Source: an uncultured Dokdonia sp. (lineage in GTDB: Bacteria > Bacteroidota > Bacteroidia > Flavobacteriales > Flavobacteriaceae). From it: a stretch of DNA of 39,030 bases. The DNA is taken from assembly GCF_937910895.1 (NCBI RefSeq), contig NZ_CALEMI010000150.1, positions 1 to 39,030 on the forward strand, in the 5' to 3' direction. The number at the start of each line of letters is the position of its first letter. Positions within the stretch are counted from its first letter, which is position 1. This document shows positions 1 to 10,835 of this stretch, in pieces. The notes below the pieces were generated by a model, which was given only the letters and a program-made list of their open reading frames with translations, was not told where the DNA came from and ran no database searches. The position numbers and the translations under genes were made by a program.

Positions 1-60
1 TTATTGCTCCCGAATCGCCTACTTTTCATATATTAAACGTTCAACATAATTTTAAAAAAA

Positions 61-213
61 ATGAAAGACAACGAAAAAAAATCAAAAAAAGACAACTCTA
101 AAGTAGTAGATATGGACGGAATACCTGTCGCTACATCACCTATGTATATCAACCAAAAAGTAGTAAATAAAGATTCTAAAAGTAACAAAATCGATTTATC
201 AAAAGATCTTTAG
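61..213 (+). CDS. small charged hypothetical protein (50 aa)
   Basis: An open frame starts at ATG 61 and encodes 50 residues, mostly Lys, Asp, Ser and Asn, beginning MKDNEKKSKKDN and ending SKSNKIDLSKDL. It has no signal peptide, membrane segment or recognised motif. An A-rich stretch precedes the ATG, as is common in Bacteroidota, and no Shine-Dalgarno is visible. A competing frame (3-101), open from the window edge, overlaps its 5' part, so only one of the two is likely real. Function unknown; the composition suggests a small disordered cytoplasmic protein. Confidence 0.35.
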   Translation: MKDNEKKSKKDNSKVVDMDGIPVATSPMYINQKVVNKDSKSNKIDLSKDL

Positions 214-444
214 TTAGCTATTATCAAACACAAGGTAAAACTTTTACTCTTTTGTCTTTTTGCTATACAATTAGGTTTTGATCAAGTAGAAATAGATTCT
301 GTTGTACTAGGTGAACTAGTAGTTCATAAAAAATATTGTTTATTACACTATTAAACAATAATTTGTATGTGCATCATATATCCATAGAATATTGTAGAAA
401 TTGTTATTATAGTAAGTGTGTGCAAATAAAAAATAGACTTAGAA
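214..444. other. AT-rich gap with a signal-peptide-like open stretch
   Basis: No normal gene fits here. Positions 214-354 continue in the frame of the preceding small ORF after its TAG and encode a hydrophobic, signal-peptide-like segment (KHKVKLLLFCLFAIQLG) followed by about 25 residues and a TAA, but there is no ATG, GTG or TTG start. It may be the remnant of a small secreted protein or chance. The rest (355-444) is AT-rich and featureless apart from the presumed promoter of the next gene. Confidence 0.2.
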
Positions 445-981
445 ATGAAATTTGAGCTACTATTTATAGAACAAATCTATATTGAGCAAATGACTCTGAA
501 TTTTGATACTGCTTGGAATGAAAGTCTAAAAAAAAACAAAAAGAGGCTGATTTGGGGAATTCCAATGATCGTATTAGGTGGATTAATTATTTACGGAAAA
601 AATAATCTTGGGTTTTTATTCATCGTAATTGGAATTCATTACTTGATTAACTTCTATGATTATTACTCGTTTTACAAGAAAAATAAGAATACGTTTTTTG
701 GATTAGTAGAAGCGGAAAAAAACGAACAAATAGAGGCTAACGAAAATTATTTTTGGGAATTTAATGATGACTATTTAAAATATAAAGATTATAAATATGA
801 GGTAAAAATAAAATGGAAAGCTTTCAAAAGCGCTAGAGTAATTGACAAAAACTTATTTATTGATCTCAATAATGGAAATAACTCATCTTATATAATAGGT
901 GAAACTGAGATAGGAACCGAAAATTTTCATAAACTAATAGTATTTGTAACAAATAAAATCGGACAGGAAACTAGTGCATAA
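445..981 (+). CDS. YcxB-like two-helix membrane protein
   Basis: A 178-residue protein with a short polar N-terminus, two adjacent hydrophobic segments (about residues 37-50 and 55-68) and a C-terminal cytoplasmic domain of mixed beta character (about 95-175). The C-terminal pattern (ENYFWEFNDDYLKY, then KIKWKAFKSARVIDKNLFIDL) resembles the YcxB-like domain, whose function is unknown. The first ATG is preferred because MKFELLFIEQIYIEQ resembles the amphipathic lead-in usual in that family; Met16 (position 490) is an alternative. It stands alone, with 141 bp to the next gene. The fold assignment is from memory of the family pattern. Confidence 0.7.
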   Translation: MKFELLFIEQIYIEQMTLNFDTAWNESLKKNKKRLIWGIPMIVLGGLIIYGKNNLGFLFIVIGIHYLINFYDYYSFYKKNKNTFFGLVEAEKNEQIEANENYFWEFNDDYLKYKDYKYEVKIKWKAFKSARVIDKNLFIDLNNGNNSSYIIGETEIGTENFHKLIVFVTNKIGQETSA

Positions 982-1122
982 AACCATGTATAATTTATTA
1001 CTTGTTATAGCTTGATTAGGAAAATCTCCACGAATTTTCTATTTAGTTTCTATTCACTAAATTAGGTACTTAAAGAAAATAATTAATCTTATACTATATA
1101 TACGCTATAAGAAATTTAAAAT

Positions 1123-1584
1123 ATGAGCCCTAAAGAAAATCTTGCCAAATTAAAACTAGAACTTCCACAAATCTCAACACCAGGCGGAAACTATGTCTCA
1201 GTCAACATTCGAGAAAATATTGCATATATAGCCATTCAATTTCCTATAATAAACGAAACGTATCTTTATCAAGGAAGATTAGGAAACCAGATTACGACCG
1301 AGCAAGGCTACAAGGCGATGGAATTATGTGCCTTACACGTTCTAGCTCAAATAGAAAATAAAATTGGATTTGATAACATTGTTGGGTTGAATCATATTGA
1401 TGCATATTTTCAATCAGGAGAGAATTGGGACGACTCCCCGATTATAGTTAACGGAGCATCCGATTTGTTTGTCAAAATATTGGAGGAAAAAGGCAAGCAT
1501 TCAAGAGCAATTTTTGGAGTTGATAAATTGCCAAGAAATTTTAGTGTTGGATTGACAGCCACTTTTACACTAGTTACGAAATAA
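1123..1584 (+). CDS. RidA (YjgF/YER057c/UK114) family protein
   Basis: A 153-residue cytoplasmic protein with no leader. It shows the longer RidA-subgroup pattern: a GGNYVS turn, YLYQGRLG, a helix with TEQGYKAMELCALHVLAQI, NGASDLFVKILEEKGKHSR, then AIFGVDKLPRNFSVGLTATF. Canonical RidA deaminates reactive enamine/imine intermediates from PLP enzymes, with a C-terminal Arg essential. Here the Arg sits in the HSRAIFGV motif (near residue 128), so the active-site context differs from RidA proper and activity on imines is uncertain. A second RidA homologue, exported as a lipoprotein, lies at 35111-35605. The family call is secure; the substrate is unknown. Confidence 0.85.
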   Translation: MSPKENLAKLKLELPQISTPGGNYVSVNIRENIAYIAIQFPIINETYLYQGRLGNQITTEQGYKAMELCALHVLAQIENKIGFDNIVGLNHIDAYFQSGENWDDSPIIVNGASDLFVKILEEKGKHSRAIFGVDKLPRNFSVGLTATFTLVTK

Positions 1585-1620
1585 AAACTTCTGTTTCAAC
1601 TATAAACAACAAAACCACCA

Positions 1621-2187
1621 TTGAAAAACACTTTGCTCTTCCTATTCTTTTTATGGTTTTTCACAGGATGTAACCATCAGAAAGTAACGCATCAAGAAAC
1701 CGTTACTTCTTATTATCAAGCTAGAGACACAGGTGATTTTGAGCAATTAAAGACACTGGTACACGATAGCATTACCATTATTTCTGGAGATTATGTGATG
1801 CCCTATAATCCTACTAGTTTTTATGAAGTATTCAAATGGGATTCTATATTCAAACCGTCATATACACTTGTAGACGTAGAAGAGCAAAATGATCAGGTGA
1901 TTGCTTCTGTGGCTATGAGTTCTCTCCGTAATGAGTTTTTAAAAAATGAGCTGATGACGTGTCAGTATGAAATCTCTTTTACTGCTGGAAACATCTCAAG
2001 AATCAAAGAATTAGACTGCAAAGATGTTGATTGGGGTGTCTGGGCAAAAGAAAGGGATTCTTTAGTGAATTGGACGAAAGTACACCATCCTGAACTCGAT
2101 GGTTTTATCAATGATATGACTATGAATGGCGCACTACAATATTTGAAAGCTATAGCATTCTATAAAAATAGAAAAGATACGCTGTAA
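1621..2187 (+). CDS. lipoprotein with NTF2/SnoaL-like domain
   Basis: A 188-residue protein starting at TTG (no ATG or GTG is available upstream of the leader). It has a hydrophobic signal peptide ending in the lipobox FFTGC (Cys17), so it should be lipid-anchored. The mature part begins with HQETVTSYYQARDTGDFEQLKTLVHDSITI, the helix plus 'burden of exposure' pattern of NTF2/SnoaL-like folds, followed by beta-strand-like segments. No catalytic residues can be assigned. It lies 36 bp after the RidA gene and may be cotranscribed with it. The TTG start weakens the certainty of the first few residues only. Confidence 0.65.
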   Translation: MKNTLLFLFFLWFFTGCNHQKVTHQETVTSYYQARDTGDFEQLKTLVHDSITIISGDYVMPYNPTSFYEVFKWDSIFKPSYTLVDVEEQNDQVIASVAMSSLRNEFLKNELMTCQYEISFTAGNISRIKELDCKDVDWGVWAKERDSLVNWTKVHHPELDGFINDMTMNGALQYLKAIAFYKNRKDTL

Positions 2188-2206
2188 TATTGGGTCGAAA
2201 CAGCTT

Positions 2207-2333
2207 ATGAGTTATTACAAACCTTCTAAGCATCCTGCTCTTCTTTACGACTTCTTGTAAACAAAAAAAAAGTATTATTTCACGAGATGCTATCAAAGCC
2301 TATAAAAGCTGCTGTATGCAAAAACTCTCCTAG
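2207..2333 (+). pseudogene. truncated, frameshifted lipoprotein remnant
   Basis: From 2211 one frame reads a clean lipoprotein leader (VITNLLSILLFFTTSC, then KQKKSIISRDAIKAYKSCC) and stops at TAG 2331-2333. An in-frame TGA at 2208-2210 lies directly before it. An ATG at 2207 is one base out of register (ATG-A-GTT), so loss of two bases from an ATG-AAA-GTT start would explain the break. Only about 40 residues remain. This is an inference from leader-like composition; the family cannot be named. Confidence 0.35.
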
Positions 2334-2542
2334 CTTAAATCTTAAAATTTAAAATGCTATATAAGGCATGCTAAATAAGAATGTACTCATTTAATGCTTG
2401 CTTCAGAAACTAGTGAGATATACCATCGCTACCTTGAGAATTAAGTATTATCCAAGAAAAACGATGAAATATTTAGTAACTTAGGTAGGGATATGCAACG
2501 TTACTGAATTACATATCTCTGATAATTTGCACTTTTTTTACA
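2334..2542. other. non-coding gap, probably decayed sequence
   Basis: Together with the remnant before it, this gives over 300 bp without an intact gene. It is AT-rich with only short open stretches (the longest obvious one is 16 codons at about 2395-2445). I see no repeat, terminator or RNA structure that I can support. Confidence 0.4.
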
Positions 2543-3370
2543 ATGAATAGAAATAAACTATATGTGTTTTTAACACTGACTTTTTTATGGTCTTAGACAA
2601 ATTGGTTTATTGGATTGAACTATTTGTCAGATGGAATTGATCAAGAGTCCATTAGGAATTTTCTAATCCTCTTTTTTGTGGGGGTATATGGACCAACCAT
2701 TTCTGCAATGATAACCACCCTCTTTTTTGATGGGCTTAAAGGCTTTTTAGAATTGCTCAAAAAGCTCATTATTTGGAACGTTCCTTTAAAAAGCTATGTA
2801 TACGTTATCCTTTTACCATTGCTTTTTGTTATGATTGGTATTGGACTTTACAGTCAGTTTATAGGACATATTGGAGCGTTTGATAAAATGGCATTTCTAT
2901 CAATACCCACGATATTATTGGCTGGATTGTATGCGGGTCCTTTGGGGGAAGAACTTGGATGGAGAGGCTTTTTATTACCTGAATTACAAAAAAAATATAC
3001 CCACTTAAAAAGCGCTCTCATCATTGGATGTATCTGGTTTATCTGGCATATTCCGTTATGGTGGGCACCTTTCGGCACTTTGGTTAGTGGAGAATCTATA
3101 TCGTTAATTCCTGTACTTACCTATTTTATCATGCTCATCTGCTTGTCCATTATTATCACTTGGCTGGTCATTCATTCTAAAGGAAGTGTCCTTATTGCTA
3201 TTTTATTTCATTTGTCCATCAATGCAGGGATTGCTTTATTATTTTTTCCTGACTTAACAATGGATTTCAAAAAAGTACATCTATTATCGAGTATTGGAAT
3301 GTTAGTATTTACTGGGTTTTTGATTATAAAAAATAAATTAAAAATACCTAGTAAAGATGATTATATGTAG
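2543..3370 (+). pseudogene. CPBP family intramembrane protease, interrupted by in-frame TAG
   Basis: The full frame runs from ATG 2543 (MNRNKLYVFLTLTFLWS) to TAG 3368, about 275 codons, but codon 18 is TAG (2594-2596). Downstream, the CPBP (type II CAAX prenyl protease/Abi-like) signature is intact: GEELGWRG with the EExxxR motif, WFIWH, and FHLSIN, on about seven hydrophobic segments. Homologues usually carry an N-terminal membrane helix like the interrupted one, and FLWS-stop-TNW suggests a lost Trp codon (TGG to TAG). Internal starts such as TTG 2615 could in principle give a 251-residue form lacking the first helix, so residual expression cannot be excluded. No Abi or bacteriocin genes lie nearby. 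Confidence 0.85.
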
Positions 3371-3444
3371 TTATTAACTTCTTGTTACGCTAAGTAAACG
3401 TTCGGCAGAATGAGTATGCTGAGTAGGGTATTCATTATACATAC

Positions 3445-3458
3445 GCTTTCGCGAAAGC
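3445..3458. repeat. dispersed palindrome GCTTTCGCGAAAGC, copy 1
   Basis: Perfect 14-bp palindrome preceded by TAC and followed by eight A residues. It lies between the ends of the convergent CPBP and katG genes. One of eight copies in the window. Confidence 0.9.
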
Positions 3459-3539
3459 AAAAAAAACCTAACCAAAACATTGAATGTCAATGTATAGATC
3501 GCTAATAAATGATCTAAGCGCATTCTTGTATTCTAGCTA

Positions 3540-3580
3540 ACGCTTTCGCTAACCTTGCCTACCAGCAGGCAGGAGCGCAC
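3540..3580. repeat. second hairpin repeat (ACGCTTT...CCTACC...GGCAGG...AGCGCAC), copy A
   Basis: A 41-bp element that starts with ACGCTTTCGC, contains an inverted repeat around GCCT/AGGC and ends GGAGCGCAC. A related 40-bp element lies at 16329-16368, with the same order of blocks but compensating changes in the stem. Both lie just past the 3' end of a minus-strand gene. Confidence 0.6.
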
Positions 3581-3587
3581 AAAAAAA

Positions 3588-3612
3588 CACCCTAACCAAA
3601 AAAGTTAGGATG
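3588..3612 (-). terminator. rho-independent terminator of katG
   Basis: On the minus strand, beginning 28 bp after the katG stop, CATCCTAAC and GTTAGGGTG form a hairpin (one internal mismatch) around a T-rich 7-nt loop, directly followed by seven T residues (3581-3587 read in reverse). Confidence 0.85.
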
Positions 3613-3639
3613 TCTATTATAGATATGCTGACACAAAAT

Positions 3640-5877
<2,238 letters not shown>

Positions 5878-5895
5878 TTACTGAATTGACTCTTT

Positions 5896-5903
5896 CAAAA
5901 TTA
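5896..5903 (-). promoter_or_regulatory. candidate Bacteroidota -7 box for katG
   Basis: The minus strand reads TAATTTTG, matching TAnnTTTG, with its downstream end 40 bp before the katG ATG. A good -33 TTTG at 19-21 bp spacing is not present, so the call is tentative. Confidence 0.35.
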
Positions 5904-6009
5904 CAGCTATTCTATGCCAATTACTTATAAAATTTATCTATAAGATTTATCAACGCATCAACAAACTCTATAGCTTTGTACAACATCTTGTTTTGGTAGG
6001 GATATATAC

Positions 6010-6023
6010 GCTTTCGCGAAAGC
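6010..6023. repeat. dispersed palindrome GCTTTCGCGAAAGC, copy 2
   Basis: Perfect copy, extended to ACGCTTTCGCGAAAGCGT. It lies in the 288-bp gap between the end of bshB1 and the start of katG (both minus strand). No T-run follows on the minus strand, so it does not look like a classical terminator. Confidence 0.9.
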
Positions 6024-6144
6024 GTGTAAAGCATCAGACAGATGTCCTATGAAAAAGTTAACATCTTAAGTGGTATAGCTTTATGAATGATCTGTGAATA
6101 GTTGCCAAATCCAATAAACGATATAAACTACTTTTAAGTAATTT

Positions 6145-6861
6145 TTAGATCAAATCAAAAAGACTATCCACCGCCGGATATCGTTCCACGGTAAAACCTT
6201 CTGCATGATCTGTTCCTATGAGTCTTCCTAAGTCTCTTGCTCTATAGTTGATACTTTCTTTAAAAGTTAAACTCGAAATAGGCGTGTTTCCCTCTGGAGA
6301 ATTGGGATCAAAAAATTGTGTTTTGTACGCGAACACCGCTTCGCATTTTTTGTCTATAAAACCACTCACATCTACAACAATATCTGGTGTACTATTTTGC
6401 CACTGTATGTAATGATAGACCGTTTTAGGACGCCATTTTTCCTGAACAACCCCATCTCTTTTGGTCTCAATTTTGACAAGACCACTTAAAAAACAAGCGT
6501 CACTAGCGAGTTTGCTTCCTTTACCGTGATCAATGTGACGGTCTTGGATGGCATTACATAAAACCATTTCAGGTTGATACGCGCGTATGACTTCTATAAT
6601 CTTCAACTGACTTTCTTTATCGTTTTGAAAAAAGCCATCAGCGAGTCCGATATTTTCGCGAACGCTTACCCCTAAAATTGCTGCGGCATTGGCAGCTTCT
6701 TCTTTTCGAGTCTGCGCGGTGCCTCTGGTGCCTAGTTCGCCTCTGGTCAAATCAAGGATACCTACTTTCTTTCCTCTGGCAATTTCTTTGGCAATGGTCC
6801 CACCACAGCCTAATTCTACGTCGTCAGGATGTGCGCCTATGGCAAGTATGTCTAATTTCAT
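6145..6861 (-). CDS. bshB1: bacillithiol biosynthesis deacetylase BshB1
   Basis: A PIG-L/LmbE-type zinc hydrolase that removes acetyl from N-acetylglucosaminyl-malate, the second step of bacillithiol synthesis in the cytoplasm. Near the start are LDILAIGAHPDDVELGCGGT (AHPDD metal and catalytic motif) and LTRGELGTRGT; further on are DRHIDHGKGSKLASDACF, giving the metal-binding His pair, and FKESINYRARDLGRLIG, typical of BshB1. I use ATG 6861 (MKLDILAIG), which gives 238 aa; the frame is open to ATG 6897, but the 12 extra residues are not expected in the family. bshA and bshC are not in the window. Confidence 0.93.
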   Translation of the reverse strand: MKLDILAIGAHPDDVELGCGGTIAKEIARGKKVGILDLTRGELGTRGTAQTRKEEAANAAAILGVSVRENIGLADGFFQNDKESQLKIIEVIRAYQPEMVLCNAIQDRHIDHGKGSKLASDACFLSGLVKIETKRDGVVQEKWRPKTVYHYIQWQNSTPDIVVDVSGFIDKKCEAVFAYKTQFFDPNSPEGNTPISSLTFKESINYRARDLGRLIGTDHAEGFTVERYPAVDSLFDLI

Positions 6862-7030
6862 GAAAGATTTTTTGATCGTTGTATGATAGGTATCCACATA
6901 TTAATATATGATCTACTAAGTGGTTTAGGCGACTAATTTAGTAAATACAAACCGAATAAAGAATCCTTGTAGATTTTTAAACGCGAACTTGCGTTAGTGA
7001 TTCATTTTGTAGACTATTTTAACATCCTTA

Positions 7031-8677
7031 TTATTTTTCAATGATCGCTGGTATTATATGCTCCGTCATCATTTTATCAGCATTAAGATGCGCGGCTGGA
7101 TTGTTATATGCAGATGAGGTAATTACCACAACAAAAGGGATGTCTTTAAAAATGAATATTTTATTTCCTCCATTACCACTACAAAAAGATACTTCATATT
7201 CTTTATCATGATGCGTAAAGGTTTTGTTCCAAAATAGATACCCATAATATCCATCTTCTATTCCAGCATAAGCTTGCGATACTTGCTTACTTAAACTTTT
7301 TTCTACCCACGCTTCGGTAAGGATTTGTGTATCATTCCATACGCCCTTGTTTTTATAGAGTTGTCCGTATTTAGCAAAATCTAAAGCGCTTAATTGTAAA
7401 CCTCCTGCCGTATTGCCTACTTTTTGAGGTGTAAACTCCCATTGATACTTTGTAATCCCAAGCGGCTTAAATAATTTTTTATCAGCATAAGAAAAGAGTC
7501 CTTCAGGAACAGAGCTATGAATAACATCTCCCAAAACAACTATCCCTGCTGTAAAATAGGTAAAGTCTTTACCAATAACTTTGTCTTTGTGCATAGGCAA
7601 ATCAAGAGCAAATTTCACCCAGTTATTTGTTGGGTACATATTTTCTTCATTTCCTGGATTGCTGTAATCACTATCGTCACCAACAAATCCAGAACTCATT
7701 GTTAAAAGAGATTTCAGTGTTACGGAATCTTTTTTTGTACTGTAATTTTTATAGGATTGTAAATCGTAAAAATCTTTTACTAAAGCATTTTCATCTTTTA
7801 TGAAGTTCTCTTCTATCGCGATTCCTAACATAGTAGAAGCGATTGTTTTTCCAACAGACCGTGGGTCGTGTAATGTATTTCTTGTCTCGCCGTTAAAATA
7901 TTCCTCAATTAAAAGTTGGTTATTTTTTATGACGACAATTCCGTTGATATCTTCAAACCTACCTTCTGCAATTTTTCGATTGAGGGCTTCAATTTTATTG
8001 CGATCAAATGTATCTTGAGATACTTCCCAACCACTATTAGGTTGTATTTTTTGAACAGGGATTAAACGCTTATCTACAGGTATTTCTTCAACTTCTACAG
8101 TAATGGCTCCTTTTGCTAATATCTCGCCAACTTTTAACGTATCTAGTTGCACATACGGTCTTACTTCTATACGTAACGTATGACTACCCTGATCAAGTGC
8201 ATCTCGTCCCCCACCTAATCTCATAAATTTTTGCCACATAAACCAACCCCAATAATCTAGTTGTTCTGGAGCAACTAAGCGAATTGTATGGTGGAGTTGT
8301 TCTGTTTTGGACTCTTTTAATCCCGCGCCTTTATGTACATTTTCTACATAAATAATTTCTCCATCTACTAGAAATGTACATTGAAAATTTCCTTTTTCTA
8401 ATAATTCATCTTCAGATAAGGTTGGAGCTATTGATTGTAAACTCTCTATAAGTGGCTTGTCTAATGTAAAATGAATGTTTAAAAAATTATCTTTAGTTAG
8501 ATGGAATTCATTTGAATATCTATCTGGCGTAACATTCGTTTTTGAAGGATCCTCTTTTGAAAAATACAAACTTCCATTTTCTTTTACATGCGTATTTATT
8601 AATCCCAGCGTATTCTCATTCTTGCACGATAGTAGTAAGCAAGCAATAATTACTAAAAAATAGTTTGATTTCATCAT
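7031..8677 (-). CDS. serine hydrolase of beta-lactamase/PBP4* fold, lipoprotein
   Basis: A 548-residue protein with a lipoprotein leader (lipobox LLLSC, Cys18). Residues about 40-200 form an extra beta-rich N-terminal domain; residues about 228-548 are a class-C beta-lactamase-like domain. The SxxK nucleophile motif is Ser284-Val-Gly-Lys287 (DPRSVGKTIAS). A Tyr-containing FTYFTAG stands at the YxN position, and GNGGNKIF probably replaces the KTG/HxG strand motif. Such proteins act as esterases or D-amino peptidases as often as beta-lactamases, so the substrate is unknown. It follows the AraC gene by 62 bp on the same strand and is probably regulated by or with it. Confidence 0.85.
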   Translation of the reverse strand: MMKSNYFLVIIACLLLSCKNENTLGLINTHVKENGSLYFSKEDPSKTNVTPDRYSNEFHLTKDNFLNIHFTLDKPLIESLQSIAPTLSEDELLEKGNFQCTFLVDGEIIYVENVHKGAGLKESKTEQLHHTIRLVAPEQLDYWGWFMWQKFMRLGGGRDALDQGSHTLRIEVRPYVQLDTLKVGEILAKGAITVEVEEIPVDKRLIPVQKIQPNSGWEVSQDTFDRNKIEALNRKIAEGRFEDINGIVVIKNNQLLIEEYFNGETRNTLHDPRSVGKTIASTMLGIAIEENFIKDENALVKDFYDLQSYKNYSTKKDSVTLKSLLTMSSGFVGDDSDYSNPGNEENMYPTNNWVKFALDLPMHKDKVIGKDFTYFTAGIVVLGDVIHSSVPEGLFSYADKKLFKPLGITKYQWEFTPQKVGNTAGGLQLSALDFAKYGQLYKNKGVWNDTQILTEAWVEKSLSKQVSQAYAGIEDGYYGYLFWNKTFTHHDKEYEVSFCSGNGGNKIFIFKDIPFVVVITSSAYNNPAAHLNADKMMTEHIIPAIIEK

Positions 8678-8739
8678 AGTACTTAATTTGAAGTAAAAAT
8701 ATTGCTTTCAAAAACGCTGTGATTGTACAGAATTAACAT

Positions 8740-9540
8740 CTAAGAGATTTGTTTCAATACAGTAGAAGGTGTTGTTTTATAAACTGATTTGAAGTTTGAG
8801 ATAAAATGACTTTGGTCGTAAAAGCCACATTTATAACAAATTTCTGTCATTGAAAACTGATTTGAAGTAAGCAGGTAGAATGCTTTATTAAGTTTTAAAA
8901 GTCTTATGTAGTTTCCGAGTGTTGTACCAAAATAGCGACTAAACTCTCTAGATAAGTGAATAGGATGTATTTCTAATAGTGAACTCAAATTTTTAAGAGA
9001 ATAATCTATGTCTTCTTCAAATAGCAATTCTTGAAGATTGTTTACCCAAATAGGTTTTTTAGCACTTTTACCTTTTTTTTCTTTTACAGAATCAAAAATT
9101 TCAATCAAAGATGCCTCGATACTTATGTGAGAATAGGAATCGTTTATTTTAGATTCAATAAATACCTTATTCATCAGATTCTTGATCAATGGGTTTTTCA
9201 AATCTATACTTCCTTCAAAATCTATTTTTTCAATATCATAATTTGAAAACCAATTCTGATTAAGTTCTATATGAAACCCTCTGGTAAATTCGTCTGGCTT
9301 TATATTATAATGAGCATCTTGCCAATTATGAAACAGTAGGCTTCCCGGTTTTAAATAATACGATTCTTTTTTATTTGCTTCAAACAACTTTCCTTGAAGT
9401 AAATAAGTGAAATATGGGTTTTCGTGATAATGCCAATCAACTTTACTGTGCGTGTATTCAGTGTCTGTAATGATTACATTTTCAAAAGATGACTTTTGGT
9501 AATGCTTTCCATAAAATTCACCTGTTTTTAGTTTGTTCAT
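8740..9540 (-). CDS. AraC family transcriptional regulator
   Basis: A 266-residue regulator. The N-terminal 150 residues are a cupin-like sensor (WHYHENPYFTYLLQGKLFE, then YYLKPGSLLFHNWQDAHYN). Residues about 175-266 are the two-helix-turn-helix AraC DNA-binding domain, with HPIHLSREFSRYFGTTLGNYIR and the signature MTEICYKCGFYDQSHFISNFK. It lies between the trans-sulfuration gene (27 bp upstream) and the serine hydrolase (62 bp downstream), all on the minus strand. The effector is unknown; the close downstream hydrolase is the likeliest target. Confidence 0.92.
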   Translation of the reverse strand: MNKLKTGEFYGKHYQKSSFENVIITDTEYTHSKVDWHYHENPYFTYLLQGKLFEANKKESYYLKPGSLLFHNWQDAHYNIKPDEFTRGFHIELNQNWFSNYDIEKIDFEGSIDLKNPLIKNLMNKVFIESKINDSYSHISIEASLIEIFDSVKEKKGKSAKKPIWVNNLQELLFEEDIDYSLKNLSSLLEIHPIHLSREFSRYFGTTLGNYIRLLKLNKAFYLLTSNQFSMTEICYKCGFYDQSHFISNFKSVYKTTPSTVLKQIS

Positions 9541-9567
9541 TACATATTTTTAATTCTGCAAGCTCTC

Positions 9568-10749
9568 TTATAATACAGCTTCTGGCTCTTCCAATTGCGC
9601 CATCACGGTTAGTAACGCTTGCTGAATATCTTCGATGAGGTCTTCTTTATCTTCGATGCCTACAGAAAAACGAATCAATCCTTCTGCAATACCTTGATTG
9701 GCTCTTTCCTCTTCTCCTAATAAGAAATGAGAGGTTTGCGCTGGAGAGAGCATTGTACTCTCTACCCCTGCAAGACTCATGGATGGTTTGATGAGTTGTA
9801 ATGATTTTTGAAACAGTTCTGGATCCAATCCTTCTGCGAGTTCAAAAGACAGCATCCCGCCGTAGCCACGCATCTGTGCTGTCGCCAATAAATAATCAGG
9901 ATGTGATTTTAACCCTGGATAGTATACGCGATTAATCGCTTGATTTTTATCTAACCATTTGGCGAGTTTCTTTGCATTTTTATTTTGTGCTTTCACACGT
10001 ATCGCCATGGTTTTCATACTTCGCTCTAGCAACCATACGGTCATATCACTTAAGCTTCCGCCTAAGTTTTTTCCTAAATTCCAGATTCTGTCAATATGTT
10101 CTGCACTCGCTGCAACGGCTCCTGCACAAATATCACTGTGCCCACCCATATATTTGGTCGCACTGTGAATGATGATATCAATGCCAAATTTCAACGGATT
10201 TTGATTAATCGGCGATGCAAAGGTGTTATCAATCATGGTGATAATTCCTTTTTCTTTCGCTAGATCTGAGACCATTTGCATATCTGTAATGGTCATCAAC
10301 GGATTGGAAGGGGTCTCGATATATAACACTTTTGTTTGGGCTGTGATCGCTTTCGCGAAAGCGGACTTATCCAAACCATCGGTAAACGTATAGTCGATTC
10401 CGTATTTTGTAAACTCCTCTACGACTAAATTATACGTCCCTCCGTACAAGGTTTTTTGAAGGACAATATGATCTCCTTTTTGTAAAAAAGCAAGTAAGGT
10501 CGTACTCACGGCTGCCATCCCACTTCCAAAAATCATTGCTGCTTCCGTGCCTTCAAGTGCCGCAATTTTCTTGCACAATGCTTCTTGGTTAGGCGTATTA
10601 AAATATCTTGGATATCGTTTTACATCCACATCCATAAAGGCATACGAAGAGGACATATAGATAGGTGACACTGCTCCTTGAAACTGCTCATCTTTGACTT
10701 CTCCTACATGCGTACAAATCGTATTTACTCCTTTTTTATGATTATCCAT
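9568..10749 (-). CDS. trans-sulfuration PLP enzyme (cystathionine/methionine gamma-lyase type)
   Basis: A 393-residue Cys/Met-metabolism PLP enzyme. Features are the substrate-loop YFNTPNQEALCKKIAALEG, the cofactor-stacking IFGSGMAAVSTTL, and Lys199 in SATKYMGGHSD as the Schiff-base residue. Reaction type (cystathionine gamma-synthase, beta- or gamma-lyase, or methionine gamma-lyase) cannot be separated by reading. I chose ATG 10749 (MDNHKKGVNTICTHVG); the frame is open back to 10836, but those 29 residues are not family-like and would reach the hutI start. Residues 130-134 (AFAKA) are encoded by a copy of the dispersed GCTTTCGCGAAAGC palindrome. It is divergent from hutI across 86 bp. Confidence 0.9.
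   Translation of the reverse strand: MDNHKKGVNTICTHVGEVKDEQFQGAVSPIYMSSSYAFMDVDVKRYPRYFNTPNQEALCKKIAALEGTEAAMIFGSGMAAVSTTLLAFLQKGDHIVLQKTLYGGTYNLVVEEFTKYGIDYTFTDGLDKSAFAKAITAQTKVLYIETPSNPLMTITDMQMVSDLAKEKGIITMIDNTFASPINQNPLKFGIDIIIHSATKYMGGHSDICAGAVAASAEHIDRIWNLGKNLGGSLSDMTVWLLERSMKTMAIRVKAQNKNAKKLAKWLDKNQAINRVYYPGLKSHPDYLLATAQMRGYGGMLSFELAEGLDPELFQKSLQLIKPSMSLAGVESTMLSPAQTSHFLLGEEERANQGIAEGLIRFSVGIEDKEDLIEDIQQALLTVMAQLEEPEAVL
10349..10362. repeat. dispersed palindrome GCTTTCGCGAAAGC, copy 3 (in coding sequence)
   Basis: Perfect copy inside the trans-sulfuration enzyme gene, read there as Ala-Phe-Ala-Lys-Ala (residues 130-134). Confidence 0.9.
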
Positions 10750-10835
10750 GACCTTATTTTTTATCTTATAAAAATACAAAAAACAATTCCTTAATTTTAT
10801 AATATAAGAGATAAAGTACCTACCTTTATTTTTCA

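Noticed and set aside
3-101. Frame open from the window edge (IAPESPTFHILNVQHNF...), possibly the C-terminus of an upstream gene
   Set aside because: Only 32 codons, no motif, ends in a low-complexity Lys/Arg run and overlaps the 61-213 frame; cannot be supported.
2594-2596. TAG read as pyrrolysine or programmed readthrough
   Set aside because: No pylT or readthrough context, no biological reason in a CPBP protein; a lost Trp codon is simpler.
10750-10835. SAM riboswitch before the trans-sulfuration gene
   Set aside because: Only 86 bp between divergent genes and no recognisable conserved riboswitch core.
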